From Eutreptiella sp. 'Long Island Sound 2002' (lineage: Eukaryota; Euglenozoa; Euglenophyceae; Eutreptiales; Eutreptiaceae), in NCBI GenBank assembly GCA_964036045.1, contig OZ038393.1:48352429-48416428 (forward strand): a stretch of 64,000 nt of DNA, written 5' to 3'. The translations under genes and the position numbers were made by a program. The notes beneath the pieces are model-generated. The model was not told the origin of the DNA. It ran no database searches and saw only the letters and a program-made list of their open reading frames with translations. How positions within the stretch are numbered: position 1 is the first letter of the stretch; each line of letters opens with the position of its first letter. Positions 9,724-20,613 of the stretch are shown piece after piece.

Positions 9724-10770
9724 ATGGATGCTCAGTGCATCTCTAATACAACTAGAGTATGCCTCAAAGCCATGGAAAAGCACTTTTTCTTACTACAGGC
9801 TACTGCATATGACGTCCTCTTGTCTGAAGTCAAAGAGCAACTTGGTGAGCTGAACGTTCACCCTATACCCACATTGGACCGCGTAGCTATCCCTTCTACC
9901 ATAGTGATCCCGCGTTTGCTGTACCGTGCAGAACGCCTGCCCTTGACAATCGAACAATTGCAACGCCTCATTGCCTTGATCAAATCCCTTGTGCTTGCTG
10001 TGAAGGGCCTGTCCCCACAGGTCGCTGATAAAACAACTTACAGTCATCGCAAGATAGGTCTGGGGGTTCCATACCTTCTCGTTGTACAACCCACCGGTGC
10101 ACTTGACGTTATCCATAAACACCCATACATGACAAGTCTCAGGGTTGGCACATCCCTCCCATTGGCGCGCAGAATGGTCTACCAAACCGCAGTAGCACAC
10201 TTCAAAACCGCAACTGCACCACCTCAGAGGCCACTGGATGTTTACTTTCAGGCAAAAAGCCTCCTTCCCCAAAGTCGAGGCTCTCAGCGCATCCTTGGTC
10301 TGGAGGTATATGAAATCACTAACACCAAATCCTTCCCCGCTGAAGGAATGGTATATACTGATGGCAGCAAGATAGGGCAGCCCCCAAGCAGAGGAGCCTC
10401 GGCTGTGGCGCCCAGTGGCACGGTGTATGTGTGCCGTGCACCCGGAATCTCATGTAACTACAAGGCTGAGTTACTGCGCATACTGTTGGGATCCCACTTG
10501 TGCCCCCACAACTGGGTAATCAGAGTGGACTGCCAAGGGGCCATATCTGCGGTACTATCTGAACGTAGGCCAATGAAGGAAGCTTATTGGGTGTTGGCAG
10601 TACGGGACTCCCTTCGTGCCAGAAATCAAAGTGTGGTCTGGGTAGAGGGCCATTCTGGGGAAGAACGTAATGAGACTGCCGACTATTTTACGAAAATTCC
10701 CACACAGCTGCCCGCCCCACCTGCCACCAAGTCAACGGGACCATGGGATCTAGTTGTCCTGGCTGAATGA
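9724..10770 (+). CDS. LINE (non-LTR retrotransposon) fragment: end of reverse transcriptase plus RNase H
   Basis: The 348-codon frame has no RT catalytic YxDD, so it starts downstream of the palm. It contains the thumb/connection region typical of LINE ORF2 (residues about 1-190) and then a complete RNase H1-like domain. All acidic catalytic positions are visible: YTDGSK (first Asp), NYKAELLRIL (Glu), RVDCQGAI (second Asp), and the terminal WVEGHSGEERNETADYF with His and Asp. RNase H after RT is known in several LINE clades such as I, R1 and Tad. The 5' part of the element is missing at the boundary with element D. The ATG is simply the first in the open frame and is unlikely to be a true start. 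Confidence 0.8.
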   Translation: MDAQCISNTTRVCLKAMEKHFFLLQATAYDVLLSEVKEQLGELNVHPIPTLDRVAIPSTIVIPRLLYRAERLPLTIEQLQRLIALIKSLVLAVKGLSPQVADKTTYSHRKIGLGVPYLLVVQPTGALDVIHKHPYMTSLRVGTSLPLARRMVYQTAVAHFKTATAPPQRPLDVYFQAKSLLPQSRGSQRILGLEVYEITNTKSFPAEGMVYTDGSKIGQPPSRGASAVAPSGTVYVCRAPGISCNYKAELLRILLGSHLCPHNWVIRVDCQGAISAVLSERRPMKEAYWVLAVRDSLRARNQSVVWVEGHSGEERNETADYFTKIPTQLPAPPATKSTGPWDLVVLAE

Positions 10771-11340
10771 GTCCTACCCCCCCACAAGGTGTGGACCAGA
10801 AGTCAGACGCCGACTCACAAACATGAGGGGTTCGGGCCACTGTCCTTTTTGCCCCTTCGTTGGAGCCGTGTAGGCTGGCATAAGTGAATATTTGGTCTGC
10901 AGCAAAGGATAGAACTCCAGCACTATGCCACTTTTTGGAGAGATGACCAGCCCAAACAGGAGTGTATGTCATGTGGGAACCGACATAACACGTCGGTTCA
11001 TGGGTACCTTGCGTATTGCCATGATACGCATCCCTTCGTGCAATCGTGGTATTTTGCCTGGCCAAATCCCGGTATAGTGACAGTGTGGAGGCAGTCGGCT
11101 CACCACAAAGAAAGAAGGATAGCTGCCAGGCTGTGCATCCCGACGTCTTTGTATGCACACCTCAGGCACAGGCTAGGATTTGTAACTGCACGTGCTAGCA
11201 TCAAACTGTTTCAACGGCAGGTAGTGGATAATGTCACCCTAGCATTGCAGACAATCACGGGTGGCACCCACCCTACGTCACCTAGACCTGATCCCTATAG
11301 CATTGCCGACTGGCGTGAAAACAGCGCGCGGCCACCCCTG
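10771..11340 (+). pseudogene. LINE ORF2 C-terminus with CCHC motif, degraded
   Basis: After the stop at 10770, coding similarity resumes in another frame near 10940. The residues ECMSCGNRHNTSVHGYLAYC form C-x2-C-x8-H-x5-C, the zinc motif usually found at the C-terminus of LINE ORF2. It is followed by a helical segment ending LALQTITG. At least one frame change separates it from the RNase H part, so the element is dead. Confidence 0.55.
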
Positions 11341-11426
11341 CCTGACACATTGAAGCGAGACAAATTATGTTGTTTTCGCTCCGTTGCGTGTGTGCCTTGT
11401 CCCCTTGCACTCCAAAGTATAGAACA

Positions 11427-11810
11427 ATGCCGAGGAGAGATAGAAACCGGAGACGGCGAAATGCTCACAAAGCCCGCAAAGCCTTCAAAAGCTCCCTTGG
11501 AGGGAAAAACAAAGAGGACACCTCACATCGTGCACCCGTCAGCTCGTCTGATGGCACAGCGTCAGATATTGGTTCAGACCAGTACACTCGTACCACTTCG
11601 TCCGTGTCCTGGAGTTTGCGTAGTCCCACACCGTCCGTGTCACCTGCGCGCCGTCCGGCCCCCCAGCCTCAGTCGGATTTACCCCCGACCCCCGCCCTGC
11701 CGCCTCCCTACGTTTACAACACGTCACCTCACTCGGTACCTGCGTCCCCAGCCCGCCAAACGTATCCCTTAGTGTCAGTGAAACCCCTATTCCCACCCCT
11801 CCCTTACTAG
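11427..11810 (+). CDS. Basic then Pro/Ser-rich ORF, possibly LINE ORF1-like
   Basis: Starting at MPRRDRNRRRRNAHKARKAF the protein has a strongly basic N-terminus, then a Ser/Thr stretch and a Pro-rich C-terminus ending in PPLPY. No domain is recognised. A basic N-terminus and disordered proline-rich region would suit a nucleic-acid-binding ORF1 of a second LINE copy, but this is an inference from position only. It may be chance. Confidence 0.3.
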   Translation: MPRRDRNRRRRNAHKARKAFKSSLGGKNKEDTSHRAPVSSSDGTASDIGSDQYTRTTSSVSWSLRSPTPSVSPARRPAPQPQSDLPPTPALPPPYVYNTSPHSVPASPARQTYPLVSVKPLFPPLPY

Positions 11811-12890
11811 CCCCCTAGTGTTCACCTGATTCTGGACTACATTGATAGGGACCTCGAGGCTAAACTCATCCAGCTGGGGAAAGAGGTCACGCATTTCAAC
11901 AACCAGACGGGTCGGTATGAAAGGCTGTAGGGACTATTGTTTGTACATGACCCACGGGAGGTGTTGCCTCTGGTGGATATGCATGACTCCCTGCCTGTGC
12001 TCATCCTCCGACTCGTTGAGGTCATTCACCAAATGCTGGAAGAAAAACTAACGAAGACTATCATCAACGGATACCTGAGAGGGAGGGGCATTAGGCCCCA
12101 TAATGACCTGCACCTGTTTGGACGTACTGTGTGTTCCCTCTCGCTCGGTTCCCCCACGGTCATGCGGTTCCAAGAGGCCAAGCGGCGTGACGGTCCTGAA
12201 CTACAACTCCCGCTCCCACTTAGAAGCCTGTTGGTACTGCGGGACGAGATGCGATATGACTAGAATCATGGCATTCTGGACGGGGATGTTCAAGGAGAAC
12301 GGTTCAGCTACACCTTCCGAGGTTAGGTATGTGGGATGCGTAGAAAATGTGCTACCCTAGTCAGGATGGATAGGCTCCGGTCCCAAGATGACTCTCCGGG
12401 AAAGGCTACGGCCCCTGTAGGTTGCTAGACCCAGGCTTCGGCTTAGGTCCAACCAACGGACAGACGGACCCGAAGTCCCATGCTTATTGGCAGACTCGGG
12501 TCCTGCCCGCACACTGATCATGATTGCCTTCCTTTTTATTTCCTTGCCTGCAATGCACTTTCGCGCCCAAAATTTGTCCCGGGCCAATGGTCAATTCACC
12601 CACATCTCCGTCAAGAGTACACCCTTCGTCCAGTGGACAATCAGCCTTGTGCGTGCTATAACAATCCCCTTGAGTCACTTATTGTTTCTGCAGGCATGGT
12701 CCTCTGACAGCGCGTTTTGGGTCTCCTAGAGGTATGGGCCCTGATCCTGCGGACTGTAGTATTGACGCGCTCCTCCTTTTAATTTTGATTTTCCGAGCCG
12801 AGTTGATCGCGAATGATGCTGCTCAATCGCTGCCGCCTTCGTCAATGCGCTCACTGTCCCCCTGTCGTCATCACCGCTGTCGTCTGAGGC
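11811..12890 (+). other. Degenerate coding-like sequence
   Basis: Fragments such as LDYIDRDLEAKLIQLGKEV (near 11835) and EVIHQMLEEKLTKTIINGYL (near 12025) look like a coiled-coil protein interrupted by stops and frame changes. The frame 11937-12263 is the longest remnant. It may belong to the element that gave the upstream ORF. From about 12360 I see nothing recognisable. Confidence 0.3.
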
Positions 12891-12894
12891 CTTC

Positions 12895-13620
12895 GTTGCT
12901 TAACTGCCGGTTTCCTGGGGTCGTCCCTGATGCCTCTGCGGATATCTGTGGTGAGCACCGAGTCAGAGCACCTGAAGATTCAGTGTGTCGGTGCCCAGCG
13001 ATGGGTACTAAGGGTCCAGAGATGTGGTGCCTGTTGTTCATGCATCTGTTGTCTACAAGTGCGTTGGTGACTGTCGTTACGTCCAGTTTATTGCCTGTAT
13101 CACAATGGCGTTGCGGTCAATCCAGCTCGCCAGCCCTCGTCTTGCCCCCTGGATCAACGTGAAAGTGTACCATCTTTCCAGATGAAGTCTGATGCCTGTC
13201 CCAGTCCATGCACACTCCAACAGCCCCCCCCCCCCTCCTGACTGTCCTAGCCATCAATCCTGGCTCAAAGTCAAACTTGCCGGTTTCCTGGGGTCGTCCC
13301 TGATGAGTTTGCGGATATATGTGGAGAACACCGAGTCAGAGCACCTAAGATTCAGTGGCGAGTCGGTGCCCAGCAATGATTCCTAAGGGTCCAGGGATTT
13401 GGTGCATGTTGTTACACCCATTCCGCTGTCCCGGAGCCCCCTGAATCAACATACAAGTCTACCGTCTTTCCTAATGCACTTTGATGCCTGTCTCAGTCAA
13501 TGCTCACTCCGACAGCCCCCCCCCCCGTGCCTGTCCCAATCATCAATGCCGATCTGGCCCCGTCAAACTTTTCATCTGAGGGCCACTCAGAGACTTGATG
13601 CCCATCGTGTCACCCAGTTT
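12895..13620 (+). repeat. 375-bp tandem repeat, about two copies
   Basis: TGCCGGTTTCCTGGGGTCGT occurs at about 12905 and 13279. Both are followed by CACCGAGTCAGAGCACCT, a GGTGCCCAGC segment, AAGGGTCCAG, and later a TGATGCCTGT box and a poly-C tract after CAACAGCC or CGACAGCC. The two units differ at many positions. Similar boxes (ATGCCTGT, CACCC) continue weakly to about 13760. Confidence 0.7.
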
Positions 13621-14794
13621 ATTGCCTGTGTCAACACAGATGATGAGGTGGGCAGCATGTGTACATCTACAGGGAGCTCAGACGGATGATGACTGTCGTT
13701 GTCCCGGTCGCTGTCAACACTGCAGCGAGGTTCAGAGGGTTAATGCCTGTGCTTACACCCGTCAGTCCATAATGATTAGGTTGCCGGCAGAGACGAGGCC
13801 AGGGTCTTGTGTCTCCGAATTTCACATCTTGGGTTTCGGAAAGTGATTTCTCAAGGTAAAACAACAAGCGTCCAGATGAGTGGTCAGGGCTGTTACCCTC
13901 CACCAGTGCCCACACGCCCCCCCCCATCCCAGAAAAAAAAACTGCTGACAGCCCCAGTAGAGAACTTCAGGGGAAGCCCACGGCCTGTGATTTCATGTCT
14001 ACATCCCCCCGCTGGAGTCGGACACACCCCCCCCCTGCTGCACGGAAAATGTTCGCACACTTGACAGCCCTTGACGGGGAAAAAAGATTATTACTTTTAC
14101 GTGCTGTGCCCCCCAGCCTGCCCTTGCGACTATGAGCCTTTTCACGTCAGAGGTGGTTACTACCCCCCCCCGAGCCTGAAGCCATGCGTACATCCCATCC
14201 TCCCCCATTTTTCTTTGTTCCTATCCTCTCCGTCCTTTCCAAGGGTACATGGACTAGCGAGCGGAATGGGCCAAATACCGTCCCGCCATGGTAGGGTGCG
14301 AGGTCCTGTGGACGGTAGAGGGTGTCTCTGACCACGCTGGTCCTTACAAGGCACCCTGAGGCTAAGCATGGCACACATGGTGCCACCTAGGAAGGCTCAT
14401 GGCCGTAAGGATGGCAGACCGTGTCCGTGTCGCACCTCACGACTAGCCGTGTAGCCTTGGCTTCCAAAACTAATGTTCCTTACCCATAGGGACGGGTCGG
14501 CTCATTGCTTCTGCACCCAAGGGTACCTGTATGATAATCAGTGCTGGAGCTGGTAACTAGTTTGATGAAGTGAGGGGCTAGATGGGTAAAGCTCCAAGTG
14601 GTGAACGGGAACCGTCGGCGTGCAGGACCTCCTATGTACATGGAGCGCTTGTCTTTCGATGAACTTCGGCTCGTCACGAACGCTATGCCCGTGATCAGGC
14701 CGCTCACTTTGTTGAATTTGCTGTGTTTCAAAAAAAAAAGGATACAAGTTTTTATTGGTGTTCTTCGTGTTCTGCTTTAGTCTTCTAAGGCCTT
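13621..14794. other. Non-coding sequence with C-tracts
   Basis: Several C8-C9 and A9 homopolymers and short G/C-rich stretches are present (13917-13925, 14026, 14165). No domain-bearing frame is seen. By position it could be the degraded internal region of the LTR element whose primer site is at 14795. Confidence 0.4.
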
Positions 14795-14806
14795 CCTTTG
14801 CTACCA
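14795..14806 (-). other. Primer-site remnant of a second D-like element
   Basis: The minus strand reads TGGTAGCAAAGG, one mismatch from the primer site at 8986. It is followed outward by the same CTTTTC edge. Confidence 0.5.
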
Positions 14807-15545
14807 GAAAAGGTTTGTGGTTTGCTCACAGTTGTGCTTGTTCCTTGTATATGTTTTCGAAAACCCTTGCTGATTTTCCACAAGTCAAAATGAAGTCCAC
14901 ACAAAGGTAATGTACAGCAAGTCCAGGCACCGGATCAATCAAATCAGGACAAGTCCTTCCACAATCAAAACATGTGTAACAAAGAGGGGCTGCAGATAGA
15001 CAAAAGTAAATCTAAATACAAAGCTCCAATGGTTTACAAACAAAATATATGATTTTATGTGAAAACTGGCAAGACTCAGGCCTCCATGATAGCACCAAGC
15101 ACTTCATGTGCACTCTTCTGGGTGAAATGGATTTGGTTAGGAATCTGGAGCATAGGAGTTAGGCCAGACACAGGATATGGCTTGGCCCACAAGGCCAAGC
15201 AACTGAATTCAGAAACAGTTGAAAAGTAGAACCACAATAAGTGATAGAATCAGTTGAGTATAGGGGTCTTGAGGTGGGGGACGACTAGGCTTAACCTACA
15301 AGGCTTTAGGCATGAAGTGCCTACTTTATTTCGGTATCACCTCCATGAAGGAAGATACCTCCGCTCAATTGAGTCCTAGGGGTGAATTTCATGGGGGGCT
15401 AGGATTATAACCCTAATTACTTTGAGGAAGTGTACTTCAAACTTCAAAAGAAAGATAAAAATGATTAAGTTAGTCTCAACCTCAACAAAAGGCTTTTAGG
15501 GGGGGGCTAAGCCTGGATCAAGTCCCCCAACAAAGACATGGCACT
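14807..15545 (-). repeat. LTR-like remnant related to 8998-9720
   Basis: It has the same inner edge and several shared words with the LTR of element D (see that entry). It is diverged and without a coding frame. Near 15283-15330 it contains AGGCTT...GAAGTGCCTACTTT; the phrase AAGTGCCTACTTT recurs at 16289, hinting at further old copies. Confidence 0.4.
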
Positions 15546-17675
15546 GACTTTTTTCTTACTCCAATCAATACTTATAATAACCCCTACCTGGTTGTAGGAC
15601 AAAATTTTCTGCTTGTCGGGAGGTCAAAGATGCACAACTTGGATGGCTACAGGCTGCATTCCTCGCTCTAATGTTTTTTTGCAGGCCAGGCATGGATGTA
15701 GTTGCAGTACATTCATTCCCCCGATCTACACTAAATTGTATGGTATACAGCATGTTGTGTGTGGCAGTGGAAATGACTATAGGACTACTACAATGTACAT
15801 CTCCCCGCGCGTAGTCTATGTGGTCTTCTTGACTTTTTTGAATCCCTGAGTGAAGTTGCCCATGGCTGTTGTGGCACAACCAGCAATGGTGATAGCTCCC
15901 CCTTGCCTTGAATTGCAAGCTGAGGGACCACATGCAGTTGAATGATACCCCGCAACCCAGATATGTCCAGCCCTAAAGTTTGATTGAAGTTTAGCAGGGC
16001 ATATAAGTCTTCATCCTCCTGTTTTCATTGGGAATTGGTTTGGATATACCGGCAGTTTGACCCGGCACAACCCTCTCACAGTGTCTATGGACCTCATGAA
16101 AGGTTTTTGCGTTGAGTTTTAGGACCAAGTCTCGCATCTATGTGGTCCTGTGACTGAAATTCTCCTCGAGTGATCTTTTTTTCGTATATCACACGACCAC
16201 ACTGACATTGCGTTCCGGGACATTCGCACACGGATGCCAAATTTCGTTTCCCTGCGTCCGAAGTCCTTAGGCCCTCGTTACACTTTCTAAGTGCCTACTT
16301 TTTTTCGGTATTTGAGCATTCCGCTTGTTTGACCCCCGCAGCAGCACCTGCAAGAATTGCTTCTGAAGTACTTAATTTGAGTTAAGCCTTCTGCTCTGTC
16401 AGGTAATGAGGTCGGAAACCACTTGAATTCTGAGAGGCCACTAACCCACAATGTGTCCTAACTTTGCCTTATCTTATTGTTTTCACTTGTTTATCGAAGA
16501 CTCGTTGGTGTGTTTGACGTCGTTCCTTTACATCCCAATCCATATTCTGTGAGGAGTGCGTAATAGCGACGTCCAAGTTAGGCCATAGTTGAGTTCAAGA
16601 TTGAGCAATAGGTCATATGTGTGCGTAATTGTTGGAGTTTTAGATACGAATATTAAGCTTCATTGTTTGAGTGTTTAGATTAGAGTCGTCTTTTCCGTGT
16701 AGTTGTTTTATATGTGCGCGCATCCGAAAGTGCATTGTGGTGGATTTTCTTGTTGTCGCCTATTTCATGTTAGTCTAAATTTTTGGATAGAATTGTTGGT
16801 TTTAGATCGGTGCCGATGTTACGCCGTTAACGCGGCGTTCTGAGGTGTTAGTTTTCCGTTTAGGTCACATTTCGTGATTTTTAGTGTTAGCTTTATGGGT
16901 GTCATGCATGTTTGTGTAGCGTTAAATGTATCAGTGCAAATGCATGTGCTCACTGCTTGATTATCTCTTTTGCATCAGGGTTTGGTGAGCCACCCCCCCC
17001 CCATGGCCGCTTGGCAATCGCTAAGTCAAGCAAGGAACCGAAGGCTAGTGGCGGCACATGGTGATCACGGTCTTTCGGACTTGCACTGCGTGTGGTTAGG
17101 GATTTGGGTTTAGGTGTAGTATTTTCAGCGATTTGGGAATTCATTTTCAAGGTTTATGTCTTTTTATTTGTGTAGCTTAGTCATGAGCCCCTAGGCTACG
17201 TCTCGGATTGCATAGCACTCTTAGGACATTCCTCCCTAGCCGGGAGATTAGATAATGAGCTAGCTGCTCTGCCCCCTTTAGAGACTAGCTTATTACACAA
17301 ACCACCTGCTTTTTCCTTTCAAAATGGGAGGGTGATGCCAGAATGATAAGCCAGATGAGATAAAATTGAAAGATTTTGCTGAATTTTTTTTCAACTTACT
17401 ACCGGTTTCGTGAAAATTGAGAGCTCTTGGTGAATAGTTGGTTCACCAAAAAACAATAATTGGAATTAACCAATTATTTTTGCGGCATATAATCAGAACA
17501 ATCGGTTCTTTTCTGTTAAATGATTGAAAATTATCGGTTATTTTGGCATGGCACCGATACCGAACCTTAACTCAAATGCGTCTTTTGTTGCTTCTCTTTT
17601 TTCTAGGTTGGCATACCTCACCATGTTCCATCCCTTTTCTTTCCTTTTTTTACCAAGGACGATGAAGACGCACAT
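15546..17675. other. AT-rich intergenic sequence
   Basis: I see no gene in this stretch. There are small frames (for example 122 codons, minus strand, 15565-15933) without recognisable domains, a poly-C9 run near 16993, and T-rich tracts. Confidence 0.5.
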
Positions 17676-18362
17676 GTGTGCGGCGTGAAATGCTCTATGC
17701 ACATTGGAGCATGTACCACTAATTATTTTTTCGCATCAGGACGGCGGCCGGGTCACTACATGTTACTTGTTGCATTGCTTGGTTACGACCTAGGAAGCGG
17801 TGCATGCTGCATGCTTTGTTTTCCGTCCTCGTTCACATACATACAACAACGTGCAAAGCACGATATTACGGATGACGGAGGCAGTCGTCTTGTTGCAAAG
17901 ATTTGGCGACGCAATATTGCTCCATACCTTTTCCTATGCCGCTCTACTTATTTGTTTTGTTTTTGTTATGTACTTGGCATAACATCTTCAATATGCCACA
18001 TAGCGTTGTCTAAAACCAACAATGCACAAATGCACGATGGTTCTCCGGTCACGGTCCACGTTGTTCTGTTCTACGAACTACACTGCGCGCGGCGCAACAT
18101 ACCTAGCTTTCTTGGCTTTGCCGCCCTTGCTGTTGTCGCCTACCTTTTTCGCCCAGGCTTCGTACCTTTGTTGATCCCCCTCCTGTTGTGGGGCACGGAC
18201 TTTTTCCTAGAGCCTACGGCGATCCAGTCGCCAGGTGTTTTGGCCCGCACACTGTCCTATTCTGTTGCGGTGTGCTTTCCGTTGTTCTATTTTGGGCTGT
18301 GTTTGTGTATTTCTGCCGACCTCGCCAACTTTCGGTTCAAAGAAGCATGGGGAGCTTTCTAA
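17676..18362 (+). CDS. Unrecognised hydrophobic ORF
   Basis: A 228-codon frame is rich in Leu, Phe, Cys and Tyr. Possible membrane segments are YLFLCRSTYLFCFCYVLG (about residue 95), FLGFAALAVVAYLF (about 153) and VAVCFPLFYFGLCLCI (about 206). No family is recognised. Hydrophobic composition also arises by chance from T-rich DNA, so this is a weak call. No neighbour gives context. Confidence 0.2.
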   Translation: MCGVKCSMHIGACTTNYFFASGRRPGHYMLLVALLGYDLGSGACCMLCFPSSFTYIQQRAKHDITDDGGSRLVAKIWRRNIAPYLFLCRSTYLFCFCYVLGITSSICHIALSKTNNAQMHDGSPVTVHVVLFYELHCARRNIPSFLGFAALAVVAYLFRPGFVPLLIPLLLWGTDFFLEPTAIQSPGVLARTLSYSVAVCFPLFYFGLCLCISADLANFRFKEAWGAF

Positions 18363-20613
18363 GGTCAGAGGTGGTGTTGGTGCGCGTTTTTGGTTGTTTT
18401 TCTTGTTCGGCTGCAGCATGTACGAGCAAAAAAAACCCAGGTTAAAGGTATCGCAAAAAAGAGCAAGCAGGCATAAGAAAATAAGATAAAGCATAAGAGG
18501 CATAAAAGCCTAAGATGGGCGAGCTGCAGCGGAAAACATCGTAAACCCACTGCTAAGCCCGGGGTTGCTCAGCAACTTGAAACGTTGTTCCATGACAACC
18601 ATAAATTGTCAGAGCGGAACCGACATATGGCAGATTTGTGCCGTTATGCACTGCAATTAACGGTGGTTCAAAAAGAACGTAAACGCAATGTAATTAATGT
18701 GAACACTCGTCTTGTCCTTCCATTTCTGGGGTCCTATGTAAGCCCGATTCTGCCAACTGAGGGATGATCTGTATTTGGTAAACATTCATTTCTACAGCTT
18801 AAGTATGCATTTGGAAAGTCATACAAAAACATGCGGGCCTTTTCCGCAACACTAACACGCAGATAAAGGCACAGCAACCAAAATAGCAACAGGCAGAGCA
18901 TCAGACTGTAGCACTGGAATCACAAACAAAACTGTTGCACAGGTCTGATGTTGTCCAGGTGGGGTGGTTGCCCGGCGCACTACTTGTGTATTCTCCATCC
19001 CGACCTTAACCCCAGATTTACCCTGCCCCAGCGGCCCAGCAACCCGACCACGAGGGGACCGCAAACCTTTCTTAGAAAGCACACTGCATAAAGCAAATTA
19101 GCTGAATTCAACAAAAGTGTGTATTACTCATGTATCGGGTAATAAACAATCTTTTCCTCTCAATACTGAGGATCAATATTCATCACCATAATGCTCCCGG
19201 CAGTCACCACAACCTGTGATCGTGGAGCGCTTCTGACAGCACAAAGGACACACGTCTGCCTCATCCTCTCCTGCATCTTGTGTGGCGGCTGAGTTGCTGT
19301 TATCAGTCCAAACATGAGGTGGGACATGGTGCCATGGTCCATAAGGAGGGCTACATCAGTAAATATGGCTACATCGCCCCTGCCTTCTCGGGGTCCCTAT
19401 GGTGGGGAGAAATTAATATGGCTACATAACCGAAGCAAAAAGCATGGTTCAGGGCTCCATATCAAAAGTGACCCAAAAAGATGCCAAGCGCGCGCCCCGC
19501 ATGCTGACGCTCCCCCACAGTAACGTTTAGTTGCCCCAGCTGCTGTCTGGAGCTCGGTGGATAGAGGCAACAAGAGGGCTCATCTGGCCCAGGGCCCCAG
19601 CATTGGTTATTGAGTAAAAATTGGGCAAAAACTCGATCCAGTTCAACACATTATGCCTGCAATGGCAAACATCTTCCATCTCATGCTGCAAATGGCCAAA
19701 GGACACTCCTTTGGGGACAATATAGGGGAACCTAAATTTGGTCATGCCCCCCAGTTAAATGCTCTTTAACAATGCAATGATCCCCCCAGCATCATTGTTG
19801 ACTGAATAAGAGAGAGGTTGCTGCAGGACAGGTTTGGGACCACATCTCGATCAGCTTGGTCCCGATCTTCAGTCCTGCTTGGAGGTTGGGGGTGGGGTGG
19901 GGCAGGTGGACCTGGAACCCTGTGGATGCTACCTCCCCTGGGGTGTCTACATGGTGTACTAAAGCACAATCACAGCATGCACCGATCATAGCCCATCTCA
20001 CAGCACACTTGCCAAGATTATGGTTGTGGTAAGTGCAGATGGCTCGGGAATGGGCTCCTTGGTGCACCCATGCAATGATACAGGGTTCGCAGTGTCCACT
20101 GGAAATACTAAGTGTTGCTGTGGAACTTCTGACCAGAGAAATGACAAGACGAAGGTACGGGATACTGCAAGGCCTACGAGCCCTTCCTTAGCAGTAATGC
20201 AACAGCACAAATCACCAAATGACGAGGTTAGGGTGATACCAATCAACAGCTGAATCACAAGCAAACTGCTTCCCACTCAATCCTCAAAGGCAAATCTTGG
20301 AGATTGGCACACGGCACGCAAAATGCCCCAGCCCTGCCATTGTTGTTGACGGTCCTCCGTGGAGTAGCCTGTGCTGTGTGTGTCAAAAAGATTGTGCTGC
20401 TGAAACTGCTGGGTAGCATGCGATAAGTCTTTTGCTGCAGAAGTGTTGGGTTGCTCAGCTATTGCCACACAAGTCGACTTCTGGACTGAAATACTGATAC
20501 ATTATAGCACAGCAGCTGAAGAAAAAGCGCTGTGAAAACTGGTAATGTGGAATGGGACATGCTGACAATTCCTTCTTTGACTAACCCCTTGCCAAAAGCA
20601 AAGCTGTCTTCTA
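18363..20613. other. Intergenic sequence downstream of NDUFS2
   Basis: No coding region is recognised. The last part (20470-20613) would hold the 3' UTR of NDUFS2 on the minus strand. No clear polyadenylation pattern was identified. Confidence 0.45.
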